From Paucidesulfovibrio longus DSM 6739 (lineage in GTDB: Bacteria > Desulfobacterota > Desulfovibrionia > Desulfovibrionales > Desulfovibrionaceae): DNA of 64,000 nt. The stretch is taken from positions 124,001 to 188,000 of the forward strand of contig NZ_ATVA01000018.1 of NCBI RefSeq assembly GCF_000420485.1, in the 5' to 3' direction. This document shows positions 29,912-40,162 of the stretch, piece by piece. The translations under genes and the position numbers were made by a program. How positions within the stretch are numbered: the first letter of the stretch is position 1; every line of letters begins with the position of its first letter. A model generated the notes under the pieces. The model saw nothing but the letters and a program-made list of their open reading frames with translations, had not been told where the DNA came from and made no database searches.

Positions 29912-31645
29912 ATGAGCGCGGACAGGCAGGATCCCCATAACCGAGAAGGTCTTCGCGAGCGGGCCGAGCGGCTGCTGCGGGAGCAGGAGGCCAACGGCTC
30001 GGACGATTTCGACGAGGTGCGCGATCTGGTGCATGAACTCGCCGTGCACCAGATGGAACTCGACATGCAGAACGAGGAATTGCGGGGTTCCCAGCTGGAA
30101 TTGAACCGTTCGCGGGACAGGTACCAGCTACTGTTCGACTCGGCCCCGATCGGCTATCTGGTGCTCGATGCCAAGGGGGTCATCCGGGAAGCCAACGACG
30201 AGGCGGCGGCCCTGCTCGGCGTGGAGCGCGGACGCGCGGCGGGAAAGCCGCTGGTCGCCCTGCTGCCGGGCCGGGAGCACGGCAACTTTTTTACTCTCCT
30301 GCAGAGCGTGTTCGCCCAGGGCGAAGCAGCCCGCGACATGGAGCTGCGCCCGCGGGACGGGGCGCTGCGCACGATCCGGCTCACGGCCAGCCTGGCCCGC
30401 GAGTCCTTGGCGGACGAGGCGCGCTGCCTCTGCGCCATGCAGGACATCTCCTTCCGGGTGGAGGCCGAGCGTGCCCTGCGGCAGGCGCTCAAGGAGGCGG
30501 AAACCGCCAACAGGGCCAAGAGCGTTTTTCTGGCGAACATGAGCCATGAGATCCGCACTCCGCTCAACGGCGTGCTCGGCATTCTTCAGCTTCTTTCGCG
30601 CACGGCCCAGGAGCCGCGCAACAAGGAGCTGATCGATGTCGGGCTGAACGCGGGACACGGCTTGCTGTCGATCCTCAACGACGTGCTGGAGTTCTCGCGC
30701 ATCGAAGCGGGCCGCGTCGATGTCCAGGATCAGGCCTTTGTGCTGCGGGATCTGTTCAACATGCTGCTGCGGCTTTTCCTTCCCCAGACCGCCACCAAGG
30801 GCATCAACCTGGTCATGGACCTGGCCCCGGATTCTCCGGACGTGCTCTCCGGGGATTCCGGCCTGCTGCGGCAGATTTTGTTCAACGTGATCGGCAACGC
30901 CGTCAAGTTCACCCAGAAGGGCGAGGTCCGGGTCTGGGCCGGGCCGCTTCCCGCGCGCAGCGCAGGAAGATGCCGCATGCTGTTCATGGTCGAGGACTCC
31001 GGCATCGGCATGGCCGACAACGACCTTGCGGGCATTTTCGATGAGTTTCATCAGGTGGAGCGGCACTACAACCGCCGTTTCGGCGGGGTCGGGCTCGGCC
31101 TCGCCATTGTCCGTCGGCTCGTGTCGCGGATGGGCGGAACGCTGGCCTATGAGAGCGAACGGGGCAAGGGAACCCGCGCCTGGATCAGCCTGCCCTTCGG
31201 CGCTCCGTCGCTGGAGGGCGCCTCGTCCGTCCCGAAGGGGGAAGTCGAGTGCGGCGAGCGCGGGCGGATTCTCGTGGTCGAAGACGACGACGTGGCCCGC
31301 AAGGTGATTTGCCGCATCCTGGAAGAATGGGGCTACGGATTCGCCGTGGCCGAGGACGGGCACATGGCCCTGGACCTGCTGGAGCGCGAGGAGTTCGACT
31401 GCGTGCTCATGGACATCCGCATGCCCGGCATGGACGGCGAGGAATGCACCCGCAGGATTCGCAGCGCGGACAGGAGCTATTCGAGCATTCCCATCGCGGC
31501 CATGACCGCCTTCGCCTACACGGAGGAACGGGACAAGATCCTGAGGGCGGGAATGGACGCGTATCTCGCCAAGCCCCTGGACATTGAGGAGCTTCAAAAG
31601 GTGCTCACGGAGCTTGTTCCGCGGGCCTGCCGCCCTGCGCTCTAG
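29912..31645 (+). CDS. PAS hybrid sensor histidine kinase with receiver
   Basis: 577 residues from ATG 29912, which has AAGGAGG eight bases upstream; an earlier in-frame ATG overlaps the CheB-CheR gene and is less likely. The N-terminus is a charged helix (~10-70), then a PAS domain (~75-190), HisKA with phospho-acceptor H212 ([12 protein letters not shown]), HATPase (~315-430, with FGGVGLGLAIVRRLV G2 box) and a C-terminal receiver with D501 (LMDIRMPGMDG). No membrane segment, so a cytoplasmic sensor. Co-transcribed with the CheB-CheR-PAS gene; both share similar helical stretches that may associate. The final output regulator is not adjacent. Confidence 0.93.
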   Translation: MSADRQDPHNREGLRERAERLLREQEANGSDDFDEVRDLVHELAVHQMELDMQNEELRGSQLELNRSRDRYQLLFDSAPIGYLVLDAKGVIREANDEAAALLGVERGRAAGKPLVALLPGREHGNFFTLLQSVFAQGEAARDMELRPRDGALRTIRLTASLARESLADEARCLCAMQDISFRVEAERALRQALKEAETANRAKSVFLANMSHEIRTPLNGVLGILQLLSRTAQEPRNKELIDVGLNAGHGLLSILNDVLEFSRIEAGRVDVQDQAFVLRDLFNMLLRLFLPQTATKGINLVMDLAPDSPDVLSGDSGLLRQILFNVIGNAVKFTQKGEVRVWAGPLPARSAGRCRMLFMVEDSGIGMADNDLAGIFDEFHQVERHYNRRFGGVGLGLAIVRRLVSRMGGTLAYESERGKGTRAWISLPFGAPSLEGASSVPKGEVECGERGRILVVEDDDVARKVICRILEEWGYGFAVAEDGHMALDLLEREEFDCVLMDIRMPGMDGEECTRRIRSADRSYSSIPIAAMTAFAYTEERDKILRAGMDAYLAKPLDIEELQKVLTELVPRACRPAL

Positions 31646-31663
31646 CCTCGGAGGCCGCGCGGC

Positions 31664-32470
31664 CTAGCCCAGGCCCACGTCGAGGCTCATCATCAGGGCG
31701 AAGCCGAGAATCAGGCCCATGGTGGCCAGGTCGCCGTATCCCGAGGCCTGGGATTCGGGAATGACCTCCTCGCAGGAAACGAAGATCATGGCCCCGGCGG
31801 CAAAGGACAGGGCATAGGGCAGCAGGGGCTGGGCATAGACCACGGCCACCGCGCCGATCACCCCGGCGATGGGTTCGACCATGCCGGAGAACTGGCCGTA
31901 CATGAAGCTGCGCATCCGGCTCATGCCTTCCCTGCGCAGGGGAATGGCAACCGCCGCGCCTTCCGGAAAGTTCTGGATGCCGATGCCGATGGCCAGGGCG
32001 ATGGCCCCGGCCAGGGTGGCCGAAGGCAGGCCCGCGCCCACGGCGCCGAAGGCCACGCCCACGGCGAGCCCTTCCGGGATGTTGTGCAGGGTGATGGCCA
32101 GCACCAGGAGCACGCTGCGGTTCCAGGAGGTGGAGATGCCCTCGGCCTCGCTGCGCGGCGCGTTCAGGTGCAGGTGGGGCAGGAACATGTCCACCAGCCG
32201 CAGAAAGCCCGCCCCGGAGATGAAGCCCACGGCGGCCGGAACGAACTTCCAGGGGCCGAGGTGTTCGGACATCTCGATGGCCGGGGCCAGCAGGGACCAA
32301 TAGCTGGCCGCGATCATCACGCCCGCGGCAAAGCCGAGCATCACGTCCAGGGTCCGTTTGCTGATGTTCTTGGTCAGGAAGACCATGCCCGCGCCCAGCG
32401 CGGTCACGCCCCAGGTGAAGAGCGTGGCCAGCAGAGCCTGAAGCACGGGGCTCAGAGAAGCGATGTCCAT
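31664..32470 (-). CDS. ZIP-family divalent metal transporter (GufA-like)
   Basis: 268 residues with about eight membrane segments. Metal-site motifs HNIPEG (TM4) and QNFPEG (TM5) with a His-rich PHLHL loop between TM3 and TM4 identify the GufA branch of ZIP transporters, which import Zn2+ and related divalent metals. The gene is convergent with the hybrid kinase gene, with 18 bases between the stops; a perfect palindrome AGGCCGCGCGGCCT (31652-31665) straddles this junction and may help end both transcripts. No metal-responsive regulator is adjacent. Confidence 0.9.
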   Translation of the reverse strand: MDIASLSPVLQALLATLFTWGVTALGAGMVFLTKNISKRTLDVMLGFAAGVMIAASYWSLLAPAIEMSEHLGPWKFVPAAVGFISGAGFLRLVDMFLPHLHLNAPRSEAEGISTSWNRSVLLVLAITLHNIPEGLAVGVAFGAVGAGLPSATLAGAIALAIGIGIQNFPEGAAVAIPLRREGMSRMRSFMYGQFSGMVEPIAGVIGAVAVVYAQPLLPYALSFAAGAMIFVSCEEVIPESQASGYGDLATMGLILGFALMMSLDVGLG

Positions 32471-32551
32471 TTTTCCCTCCGCATGGATCGGTCTTCCGGA
32501 AGCATAGCGTTCCCGGCGGGTTTTGTGAACCCGGCCTGCGAAGATTCCCGG

Positions 32552-33954
<1,403 letters not shown>

Positions 33955-33958
<4 letters not shown>

Positions 33959-36399
33959 GATGCTCCTTGCGAAGAGGGGGAGTTGGGCTGCGGGGCCTCG
34001 CCGGGCAGATGGATCGTGAACACGGCGCCGCCTTTGTTTTCAACCTCGATGCGGCCGCCCATCTCTGCCACGAGTCCGTAGACCACGGCCAGGCCGAGGC
34101 CCGTGCCCTTGCCCATTTCCTTGGTGGTGAAGAAGGGGTCGAAGAGCCTGCGCAGGTGTTCCTCGGAAATGCCGGGTCCGTTGTCCGCGACGCGCAGCAC
34201 GACGCCGTCCTCGCCCCGGCCCCGGCCCACGCCGACGTGGATGCGTCCGGTTTCCGGGGCCACGGCGTCCAGGGCGTTGCTGAAGAGGTTGGCCAGGATC
34301 TGCTCCAGGTGTTGCGGGTTGGCCACGAAACGCGGCAGGTCCGGCTCGCTGTCCACCTCGACCAGCACGCCGCGCTTTTCGGCCTGGACCTGGAAGACCT
34401 TGACCGCATCCCCGACCATGGCCGCGAGGTCGAGCGAAACAGGGGCGGTCTGCTTGGGCCGCGCGAAGTTGAGCAGCTCCTGGAGCACGTTCTGGGCCTG
34501 GCCCGCATGCTTGAGGATCACGCGCACGTCTTCGAGCTGTTCCGGGTCCGTCACGCTGCCGCGCAGCAGCTCCCCGTAGCATTTGATCACGCCCAGGGGG
34601 TTGTTGATCTCGTGGGCGAGTCCTGCGGCGAGGCGGCCCACCGTGGCCAGCTTCTCGCTGCGCTGCATGGTGGAAAGCATCCGCTTTTCCTGCGTCACCT
34701 CGCGGATGTAGACCACGATGCGGCCCTGCACGTCTTCGGATTCGGCCACGGTCACGGGATAGATGTTGATGGAGAAGGAGCGGTTGTCCGCGGTGCGCGC
34801 CTCGCGGGCCTGGGGCTGGCCCTGGAGCATGGTCTCCCGGAGGGGGCAGCTTTCCAGGACGCCGCCCGGCATGAACAGCGGGGCCAGGTCGTGCCGCCGC
34901 TGCATCCCGAACGTGTCGGCCAGGCTGCGCGCGGCCTCGTTGGCCAGGACCACGCCGCAGGCCGCGTCCATGAGCAGCAGCGGGTCGCTGATGCCCTCGA
35001 AGACCGCCTGGAGCATGTCCTTCTGGCGCAGCAGGTTGTGGAGCACCGTGAGGTTTTCCATGGCGATGCCGAGCTGCTGGCCGAGGGCCCGGAGCACGTC
35101 GCGGTCCTGCTCCTTGAGCACGGTTCCGGCGGGCCAGGTCAGCACGAGCAGGCCCTCGGCCGAGGCATCGCTGGAGGTCACGGGGATGAAGGCGCGGTCC
35201 TCGTCGAAACGGGGCTGCGCGTCCATCATGATCGACTTCCAGTTGTCCGGCATCTCCGGCCGCTTGTCGGCCACGGGCCAGGAATAATAGGTGGTCTGGG
35301 TCAGCATGCAGGCGAAGCCCGCCTCCAGCGCGCCGAAGCGGCGGCCCACCAGGGGCAGGGCGAAGCGCCAAAGCTCGCGGCGCGAGCTGCTGCGGTTCAG
35401 GCCGTCGAGCAGCTGCACGAAGAGGCGCACGTCGGCCCGGCGTTCGTCCGCCTCGTGCTTCAGCTCGCAGGTGCGCTCCTCGACCATCTGCTCCAGGTTG
35501 TCGGAATGGGCCTTGAGCTGCTGCTGCACCGAATGCAGATGGTCGCCCAGCTCTTCCATGCCCTGCACGATCTCGTCGATCTCGTCCTCGTTGCCGAGCT
35601 TTTCCAGCACGGTGATCTCGGCCTGGTCCTGGAACAGGGTCTTGAACTTGTCCGTAAGCCGCCGGAGGTTGTGGATCACGAGGCGGTTGAAGAAGAACTG
35701 GATGACCGTGAAGAAGAGCAGCCCGCCCGTGGCATAAAGCCCGACGTAGCCCACCGTGGCTTCGCGGATCTTGGCCACGGCGCGCTCCACGGGCACGCCC
35801 ACGAGAACGATGCCGTCGATGGCCCCGGCCTTGTGGCCGAAGCCGCGCTCGCTGCCGTAGCGCTCCAGCAGCTCCGGCGGGGAGTCGGACGGCACGCCGT
35901 GGCAGTGCAGGCAGGAGGACTTGAAGACCACGGGGCGCGCCTTGACGTAGTGTTCCTGCCCGTCGATGCGCCTGCGCCCGGTCCAATATTTCGCGTCCGG
36001 GTTTTCGCGGAAGAACCGCAGCACCTCGCGCTCCTGTCCGGCGACTTCGGACTTGGGATTGCGGGCGTTCTCGGCCACGCGGCGGTAGTGGTATTCCACG
36101 TCGTTGACGTTCAGGCGGTCCATGACCGCGCGCGAGACGTAGGAGGTGCTCATGGCCTCGATGACGAACTGGTCGTCCAGGATCGCGTACATCTTGGGTC
36201 GCAGCTTCTCGCGGACATAGGACTGCACCGCGTCCACCTGGGCCAGCACGAGGTCCGCCTTCTCCTGCACCTGCGTCTCCAGCAGGGAATTGAGATGGAA
36301 ATAGAGGCTGGCCGCGAAGAACGCGCCGAGCACGCAGACAATGGCCCCCAGGCCCAAGAGGAATTTGGCCTGGAGCCGCTGGGGGAGAATTCGGGACAT
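33955..36399 (-). CDS. Membrane histidine kinase with DUF3365-type haem sensor domain
   Basis: 814 residues from ATG 36399, selected because AAGGAG precedes it; the longer ORF would run through the divergent promoter region. The order is TM1 (~11-33), a periplasmic DUF3365/Tll0287-like domain (~40-235) with a single CxxCH haem-binding motif (C163, C166, H167), TM2 (~245-265), HAMP, coiled coil, GAF-like domain (~370-500), PAS (~515-630), HisKA with [10 protein letters not shown], and HATPase. Lack of hybrid receiver fits pairing with the coupled NtrC-type regulator. A c-type haem would let it sense redox state, NO, CO or sulfur compounds; the ligand is not known. Confidence 0.92.
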
Positions 36400-36503
36400 G
36401 CCGCTCCTTTTCCCGCGCGTCGCGCGGATCGCTTTCGCCTGGATACGCGAGAAGCGGCGTGCAGCGCAAGGCGGCCCGCAAAGGTGCATACCCGACGACA
36501 GGA

Positions 36504-36523
36504 CTGCAAACCTGGGTTTGCAG
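36504..36523. promoter_or_regulatory. Enhancer (UAS) palindrome for the sigma-54 regulator
   Basis: CTGCAAACC-TG-GGTTTGCAG, a perfect 9-bp inverted repeat with a 2-base centre. It lies about 75 bases upstream of the -24 element, the usual distance for a dimeric enhancer-binding protein to loop onto the sigma-54 holoenzyme. The adjacent NtrC-type regulator is the natural candidate to bind it. Confidence 0.75.
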
Positions 36524-36586
36524 CCGGAGGAAGCGGTGCTGGTGCAATCGCCTTTGTTTTCGGGAGGATGAAGAGTCGTCGAATCC

Positions 36587-36601
36587 TGGCACGCGTCTTG
36601 C
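36587..36601 (+). promoter_or_regulatory. Sigma-54 (-24/-12) promoter of the YeiH-type operon
   Basis: TGGCACG-CGTC-TTGC matches the sigma-54 consensus TGGCACGNNNNTTGC at every defined base, with GG and GC spaced correctly. It would start transcription near 36612, about 50 bases before the ATG at 36663, which has AAGGAGAGGAGGT just upstream. Confidence 0.92.
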
Positions 36602-36662
36602 CTAAACAGCTGCGTTCGTTGGATCCGCATTTATTCATCAACCCGAAAGAAGGAGAGGAGGT

Positions 36663-38303
36663 ATGGCGCATACCGACGTCAGCCGTCCGAGCAACGTCCC
36701 CCTGCTGGTTCTCAGCGGATTGCTGCTGCTCTACGGAGCGCTCGTTGCATCCGGCGTATTCGAAGGCATGTTCAAGGCACTGCACACGCACAAATCCATC
36801 GACATGATGGAAATACTCAGCTTCACCTTCGGCGGCATCGGGCTCGCGGTCGCGCTGCTTCGCCAGGGAAGGATGAACAAGCCCCTGAGCAACCTCGACA
36901 CCTTCGTGCTCGAGACCATTCCGGGGATCATCTTCATCATGGTTCTGGCCATGGGCATCCGCTGGTTCCTGGAGCCGGTGGTGGACATCGCCAGCAAGGG
37001 GCTGGAGCCCGCCCTGGGCTTCTCCATCTTCCACGTGCTCAACCTCAACTACGTGGTGCTCGGCATCCTCGTGGGCATCGTGATCACCAACAGCTGGGGC
37101 ATTCCGGCCTTCGCGGCCTCCGGCGTGAAGACCGCCCGCTTCGTGCTCAAGATGGGCGTCATCCTGCTCGGCGCGCGGTACTCCTTTGCGGAGCTGGCCA
37201 AGCTGGGCATGGTCTCCGTCTGGATGATCGGCTTTTTCGTCCTCGGCACGGTCTTTTTGGTGCTCTTCCTGGGCAAGCTCTTCAAGCAGCCCAAGTCCAT
37301 GACCGGCGTGCTCTCCGCGGGCATGGGCGTTTGCGGCGTTTCCGCCACGGTGGCCTGCGCCCCGGTGGTCAAGGCCAAGTGCTCCGAGATGGCCTACACC
37401 ATCGGCACCATCCTGGGCTTCGGCATCCTCTGCATGTTCGCCTTCCCGACCATCGGCAAGATCGTGGGCATGAACCCCACGCAGTTCGGCGCCTGGGCCG
37501 GAACGGGCATCCTCAACTCCGCGCAGGTCGCGGCCGCCTGTCTGGCCTTCAACTCCGTGGACATCAAGACCCTGAAGGTCGGCGAGATCTTCAACATCAC
37601 CCGCGTGCTCTTCCTGCCCATCATCGTGCTGGTGCTGGCCACGTGGTACGGGCGCAGCGGCGGCCAGAAGCTGACCTTCAAGGAAGTGGTCGTGGACAAG
37701 TTCCCGCTCTTCATCCTCGGCTTCCTGCTGCTCTTCCTGATGTCCTCCTTCGGCCTCTTCAGCCCGCCGGATCACTACAAGGGCAAGTATCTCGACTTCA
37801 GCTACAACAAGCGCACCGAGATCACCCCCGAGGAGCACGACATGCTGGCCGCGGCCCTGGCCGCCGGCATTCCCGGCCTGAATGAAGAGGAACAGGCCGC
37901 CTTCGCCGACCTCGTCAAGCAGCGCCAGATCGCCGGCGAATTCGACGAGCGCGACGACAAGGTCAAGTTCGACACCACGGCCCGCCACCGCATGAACGCT
38001 TTGGAGTCCATGCTCGCCCGCGACAAGGGCGGCGAGATCACCCTGGGCAAGGACGTCAAGAGCGCCGTGGGCCACGCCATCAAGCAGGTCCACAAGAAGT
38101 CCAAGACCATCGTGACCCTGACCGACGCCATGATCTGGTTCTTCGCCTACGGCCTCATCGGCCTGGGCATGCAGATCACCAAGAAGTCCCTGGCCCAGGC
38201 CGGCGGCTGGCCCCTGGTCATGGGGGCCATCTCCGGAGTGGCCAAGGCCACCCTGTCCTTCATCGTGGTCATGTACTTCGTCAAGGACGTCGTGCTGAAG
38301 TAA
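36663..38303 (+). CDS. YeiH/UPF0324-type putative sulfate exporter (long form)
   Basis: 546 residues with about 11-12 membrane segments. The core (~100-330) has YeiH/UPF0324 features: VLGILVGIVITNSWG, FVLKMGVILLGARYSF, MGVCGVSATVACAPVVKAK with the conserved Gly/Ser-rich reentrant stretch, and GTGILNSAQVAAA. Unlike the ~340-residue typical members, it has a ~120-residue hydrophilic insertion (residues ~380-490, charged and helical) before the last two membrane segments. The family is annotated as sulfate/anion exporters without solid proof. Driven by the -24/-12 promoter; followed by a 59-residue membrane peptide after 10 bases. Sensing by the haem kinase suggests redox-linked anion traffic (inference). 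Confidence 0.88.
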   Translation: MAHTDVSRPSNVPLLVLSGLLLLYGALVASGVFEGMFKALHTHKSIDMMEILSFTFGGIGLAVALLRQGRMNKPLSNLDTFVLETIPGIIFIMVLAMGIRWFLEPVVDIASKGLEPALGFSIFHVLNLNYVVLGILVGIVITNSWGIPAFAASGVKTARFVLKMGVILLGARYSFAELAKLGMVSVWMIGFFVLGTVFLVLFLGKLFKQPKSMTGVLSAGMGVCGVSATVACAPVVKAKCSEMAYTIGTILGFGILCMFAFPTIGKIVGMNPTQFGAWAGTGILNSAQVAAACLAFNSVDIKTLKVGEIFNITRVLFLPIIVLVLATWYGRSGGQKLTFKEVVVDKFPLFILGFLLLFLMSSFGLFSPPDHYKGKYLDFSYNKRTEITPEEHDMLAAALAAGIPGLNEEEQAAFADLVKQRQIAGEFDERDDKVKFDTTARHRMNALESMLARDKGGEITLGKDVKSAVGHAIKQVHKKSKTIVTLTDAMIWFFAYGLIGLGMQITKKSLAQAGGWPLVMGAISGVAKATLSFIVVMYFVKDVVLK

Positions 38304-38313
38304 GGAGAAAGAT

Positions 38314-38493
38314 ATGGAACCGAACGTCGATACCAATTGCCCTGTCCCTCCGAAGCCCGAAGCGGACCAGCAGGAGAACGAGGAGCGCGCCCTGTCCGTT
38401 TTCGCCTCCGAGCGGAACGAAGACCTCACCGCCCTCGTCCTGGTGCTGATCGTGACCTTCGTGACCCTGCTCTTCACCAAGTGGATGGCCTAG
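38314..38493 (+). CDS. 59-residue single-pass membrane peptide
   Basis: Starts ATG 38314 with AAGGAG seven bases upstream, immediately after the transporter. The N-terminal 40 residues are proline- and acid-rich (MEPNVDTNCPVPPKPEAD...). The C-terminus is one transmembrane helix, about LTALVLVLIVTFVTLLF, ending TKWMA. Predicted N-in or N-out topology cannot be decided. Size, position and membrane nature suggest an accessory subunit that binds the YeiH-type transporter, as small subunits do in other transport systems. No family recognised. Confidence 0.75.
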   Translation: MEPNVDTNCPVPPKPEADQQENEERALSVFASERNEDLTALVLVLIVTFVTLLFTKWMA

Positions 38494-38589
38494 GGGACAA
38501 GCAAGAGAAGTGATTGCGCGGGGGGCGGAGAATCCGTCCCCCGCATTTTCCGGAACACCAGCGGCAGAATATTTCATCGGAGCGAGCGA

Positions 38590-39033
38590 ATGCGGCACAT
38601 CCTACTGGCCACCCACGGAACCCCCGGAGCGCAAAAGGCCGAAGACCTCGCCCTGGAATGGGCCGGGCGCTTCGGCGCGCGGCTGACCGTGCTTTCCGTC
38701 ATCAACGAGGACTGGAAGCACATGACCGGCGACGACTGGCTGAACACGTCCACCTCGCGGAACCGTTTCGCCGAGTATGTCGAAGGCGAGATCGAGAGCG
38801 AGATCCAGGCGCTCTGGAGCCGCCTGAAAGTCAAGCTCGAAGGCGCGGACCCCGCGTTCGTGCGCCGGGTGGGCGTGCCGGAAAACGTGCTCTGCGAGGT
38901 GGCCGCCGAGATCGACGCGGACCTCATCGTCATGGGCGCGTACCAGAAGAAGCAGGCGCCGGGCTGGCGCGCCCGCTTCGACAACAAGCGCCTGCACCCG
39001 CAGTTGCCGTGTCCCGTGGTGGTGGCGCCGTGA
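38590..39033 (+). CDS. Universal stress protein (UspA family)
   Basis: 147 residues with the Usp alpha/beta fold: start MRHILLATHGTPGAQKAEDLAL, a VLSVINEDW strand, and the C-terminal DADLIVMGAY...PVVVAP strands. The ATP-binding G-x2-G-x9-G(S/T) signature is not well kept (MGAYQKKQAPG then no GS), so ATP binding is doubtful. It is the third gene of the sigma-54 operon and its stop overlaps the start of the next gene (GTGA). Paired membrane transporter and Usp genes are common, where the Usp regulates the transporter. Confidence 0.88.
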   Translation: MRHILLATHGTPGAQKAEDLALEWAGRFGARLTVLSVINEDWKHMTGDDWLNTSTSRNRFAEYVEGEIESEIQALWSRLKVKLEGADPAFVRRVGVPENVLCEVAAEIDADLIVMGAYQKKQAPGWRARFDNKRLHPQLPCPVVVAP

Positions 39034-39629
39034 GCACGGCCGCGCGGAATTTCGCGGCGGAGTCCGAAGCCCCGCAGGGACGCCGGGGCGAGTGGATTTC
39101 CCTGGAATTGCCCTGGCGGCAGGGCTTCTGGGAGCGGCTTCAGCCCATGACGCTGCTGCGGCTGAATCCGCACTGGAACATGGAACCCGGCAGCGGCCCG
39201 GCCTGGAACGTGGAAGACGTTCTCGTGGAGGCCCGCATCGTCGCGGATCCTGAAATTTCCGTCCGCGAGGGGGGCTGGACGGCCCGCTTTCCCTCGGCCG
39301 GTCTCGTGCTGGAGGCCGAGTCCCGCGAGGGCGGGGCGAACACGGCCCTGCGCTGGGAGCACGAGCGGAGCCGGGGCGACGCGGGACTGCTTCCGGCCCA
39401 GGCCCAGCGCACCGTGCAGTATTGGCTGCCGAGCCTGCGCGAATACTACCGGCTCTTCGAGTCGGACGGACTGAAGCATCGGTTCTGGCGTCTGTTCATG
39501 GACAAGGTCATGCTGACCATGAACCCGACCCAGCGGCGCATCTGCTCCTTCATCTTCAAGTTCACGCTGCTGGAGCTGCTGCTGATCGTCGTGGTGCTGA
39601 CAGCCTATTTCAATTTCTTCGCCAAGTAG
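39030..39629 (+). CDS. Unknown C-terminally membrane-anchored protein
   Basis: Not recognised. 199 residues from GTG 39030, overlapping the universal stress protein stop by four bases. The soluble N-terminal part (~1-165) has many Trp and Arg (RQGFWERL, LRLNPHWNMEPG) with a beta-rich middle. One hydrophobic segment lies near the C-terminus (~170-192, FKFTLLELLLIVVVLTAYF), giving a tail-anchored topology with the bulk probably cytoplasmic. Fourth gene of the sigma-54 operon. A short membrane protein gene follows after 14 bases. Confidence 0.75.
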   Translation: MSTAARNFAAESEAPQGRRGEWISLELPWRQGFWERLQPMTLLRLNPHWNMEPGSGPAWNVEDVLVEARIVADPEISVREGGWTARFPSAGLVLEAESREGGANTALRWEHERSRGDAGLLPAQAQRTVQYWLPSLREYYRLFESDGLKHRFWRLFMDKVMLTMNPTQRRICSFIFKFTLLELLLIVVVLTAYFNFFAK

Positions 39630-39643
39630 TCCAAGGGGGAACA

Positions 39644-39943
39644 ATGAGCCTTCGCAACTGGTTCCGGCATTTCTTCGTGGCAACGGGAGCCTTGTTCTAC
39701 ATCGGCTCCATGCTCATGCTGCTGTATCAATACATCGGACTGACCCAGGGCTGGCCCGGCCTGTTTTTGCGCGTCGTCTACGACGAGGCCGGGGACTGGT
39801 GGCTGGACATCGACTGGTCCTCCCCCGTGCTGATCGGATTCTTCTGCGCCATCCTGCTCGGCGCGGCCCTGCACGGCTGGATCCGGCGCGATGACCGCGT
39901 GGCCTATCGCGAGCCCACGGTTCGCAGCCAGCCCGGATTCTAG
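39644..39943 (+). CDS. Unknown small membrane protein (two TM segments)
   Basis: 99 residues from ATG 39644, preceded by AAGGGGGA. Two membrane helices (about 10-30 and 60-80) flank a Trp-rich loop (DEAGDWWLDIDWSS). The C-terminal tail is arginine-rich. Last gene of the sigma-54 operon, ending just before a strong 14-bp hairpin. It may assemble with the two preceding membrane proteins and the transporter. Not recognised. Confidence 0.72.
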   Translation: MSLRNWFRHFFVATGALFYIGSMLMLLYQYIGLTQGWPGLFLRVVYDEAGDWWLDIDWSSPVLIGFFCAILLGAALHGWIRRDDRVAYREPTVRSQPGF

Positions 39944-39973
39944 CTTACACATCGGCGACCCCTTCACTCCGAA

Positions 39974-40015
39974 GGCCCGCACGCTCCTGCCCCCTCTCCG
40001 TGGAGCGTGCGGGCC
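39974..40015 (+). terminator. Strong hairpin ending the sigma-54 operon
   Basis: GGCCCGCACGCTCC and GGAGCGTGCGGGCC form a perfect 14-bp stem around a 14-base pyrimidine-rich loop. The T-tract afterwards is poor, so it may be a terminator or an mRNA 3' stabiliser. Confidence 0.6.
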
Positions 40016-40162
40016 GAATCGGTTCCTTTCCGCTCCTGTTTTCTCCGGCGTGGGATTCTTCGCCGGGAGAATAATGGTTCTTCTCCGCAGAATGTACTAT
40101 GCTGCATCCGCGTTCCCCCGCCGGCGTCCGGCCGGAAGGGAGGGGCGCGGAGGGGAATCGCC

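Noticed and set aside
36400-36630. 77-residue N-terminal extension of the haem-sensor kinase
   Set aside because: It crosses the palindrome and sigma-54 promoter; the ATG at 36399 has AAGGAG and starts just before the first membrane segment.
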